This document shows, one piece after another, positions 63,265 through 64,000 of a stretch of 64,000 nucleotides of DNA. The notes under the pieces were generated by a model. The model searched no databases and was not told where the DNA came from. It worked only from the letters and a program-made list of their open reading frames with translations. The position numbers and the translations under genes were made by a program. Each line of letters opens with the position of its first letter. The stretch's first letter is position 1. The stretch covers positions 2,251,200-2,315,199 of the forward strand of contig NZ_SHKR01000011.1 in the NCBI RefSeq assembly GCF_004217145.1. Direction: 5' to 3'. The DNA is from Kribbella rubisoli (GTDB taxonomy: Bacteria; Actinomycetota; Actinomycetes; Propionibacteriales; Kribbellaceae).

Positions 63265-63756
63265 TCAGGTCCAGAGCGTCTCGAGCGTGATCCGCGCCTC
63301 GAGCTCGAGCAGGTGCCGCTTGGTCGGGATCCCGCCGCCGAAGCCGACCATCTTGCCGCCCGCGCCGACGACCCGGTGGCAGGGCACGACGATCGCGATC
63401 GGGTTCCGGTTGCAGGCGGTGCCGACGGCGCGGGCCGCGCCGATATCGCCGACGATCTTCGCGACGTCGCCGTACGTCTGCATCTCGCCGTACGGGATGC
63501 GGGTCAGCTGGGTCCAGACCGCGCGCTCGAAGTCGGAGCCGCCGCGGATCGACAGCGGCAGCGTGAACTCCTGCAGCTCGCCGGCGAAGTACGCCTTGAG
63601 TTGCTCGGCGGCCTCGGTCAGCAACGGGTCGGTCGTGACCGGACGGTCGGCCGCGCCAGCTGTGCTTGATGTACCGAAGTGCAGCCGGCACAGCCCGGTG
63701 TCGTCGACCGCAAGGGTCAGATCGCCGATGGGCGAATCGATCACGGACCAGCGCAT
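63265..63756 (-). CDS. ogt: Methylated-DNA--protein-cysteine S-methyltransferase
   Basis: 163 residues from ATG 63756 (GAGAGGAT upstream). The active-site motif VVPCHRV has the acceptor Cys126, and the DNA-binding helix is RIPYGEMQTYGDVAKIVG. It repairs O6-methylguanine by irreversible transfer to the cysteine. There is no Ada N-terminal domain, so it is a stand-alone Ogt-type enzyme. The upstream region has paired CATTAATG palindromes. Confidence 0.93.
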   Translation of the reverse strand: MRWSVIDSPIGDLTLAVDDTGLCRLHFGTSSTAGAADRPVTTDPLLTEAAEQLKAYFAGELQEFTLPLSIRGGSDFERAVWTQLTRIPYGEMQTYGDVAKIVGDIGAARAVGTACNRNPIAIVVPCHRVVGAGGKMVGFGGGIPTKRHLLELEARITLETLWT

Positions 63757-64000
63757 GCCCCCATCCTCTCGCCGCCCACCGACATTAATGATGGTTGGGC
63801 TCTGGGCGCCGTGGCTCGTCCGCCGACTGTCGCCCTGCTGGGTTGACTGCAAATTGGTCCGTCCGGTGCTCGGGGCGCCCCGTCGCCGACCGGGCGTGCA
63901 TGACCTAATAAGAGCCTGGCAAAGCCTCATTAATGTCTTGTCTGCCACCCGGCCGGCGTCGACCTGTCCGATCGACACGGAAGGCAAGATCCATCATGAC
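63757..64000. promoter_or_regulatory. Divergent promoter region with paired CATTAATG motifs; possible next gene start
   Basis: GACATTAATGA (63781-63791) and TCATTAATGTC (63927-63937) are perfect inverted copies 135 bases apart; each contains the palindrome CATTAATG. The first overlaps a possible minus-strand -10 TAATGT for ogt. The second lies upstream of ATG 63996, preceded by GGAAGG, which may open a further plus-strand gene cut off by the window end. Confidence 0.4.

Noticed and set aside
1..64000. Mobile elements, CRISPR arrays, prophage or toxin-antitoxin pairs
   Set aside because: I looked for transposases, integrases, regularly spaced repeats and paired small toxin/antitoxin genes and saw none; the repeats found are palindromic or short tandem units.

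Overview
The window is high-GC actinobacterial chromosome spanning the replication origin. Gene order, abundant GTG starts and tRNA-Ile / DLW-39 / tRNA-Ala downstream of gyrA point to Propionibacteriales; Kribbella or a close relative is my best guess. That rests on recognised gene order and codon style, not on a search. I see no transposase, integrase, prophage or CRISPR array.

Layout. 1-2263: end of a D-Ala-D-Ala ligase gene, a SURF1 protein, a DUF3817 membrane protein and a methyltransferase. 2264-8873: the minus-strand block parB, parA, rsmG, jag, yidC, yidD, rnpA, rpmH, with three perfect parS sites and one variant, three of the four inside coding sequence. 8874-12343: dnaA flanked on both sides by DnaA-box clusters; the dnaA-dnaN gap is the likely oriC. 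12344-25294: dnaN, gnd, recF, dciA, a membrane protein, a convergent three-gene operon of small anchored proteins, gyrB, gyrA and a DUF3566 protein. 25392-25738: two tRNAs around a DLW-39 gene.

25770-32441 is accessory: DUF402, YciI, a frameshifted nucleotidyltransferase, DHFR-like, NUDIX, DUF664, VOC, SnoaL-like, TetR and LLM-oxidoreductase genes. 32438-40531 is a sugar-uptake module: a LacI-type regulator coupled to a Dpp/Opp-type ABC transporter, divergent from a GH127 beta-L-arabinofuranosidase. 40521-44423 holds an amidohydrolase and an esterase divergent from a double AsnC-type regulator. Next come an SDR, a PaiB-like protein, a NarL-type two-component pair, VanZ-like and pentapeptide-repeat proteins, an epimerase, a PP2C-like protein and DUF4328. 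52576-56439 pairs a TetR regulator and glpD with a divergent alkyl-DHAP-synthase-like flavoprotein. The end holds SDR/QueA-like, an ABC-2 exporter, rhomboid, cyclophilin, a DUF5324-like protein and an Ogt methyltransferase.

I did not find a clear undescribed multi-gene system. The most unusual items are: a 288-residue Pro/Gln-rich extension ahead of DnaA domain I; parS sites read as codons; several long palindromes (2609-2702, 47604-47772, 61647-61729); a repeat cluster between rsmG and jag; DnaA-box-like sites about 37 kb from the origin; and a recurrent TANNNT-N6-8-start arrangement implying leaderless mRNAs.
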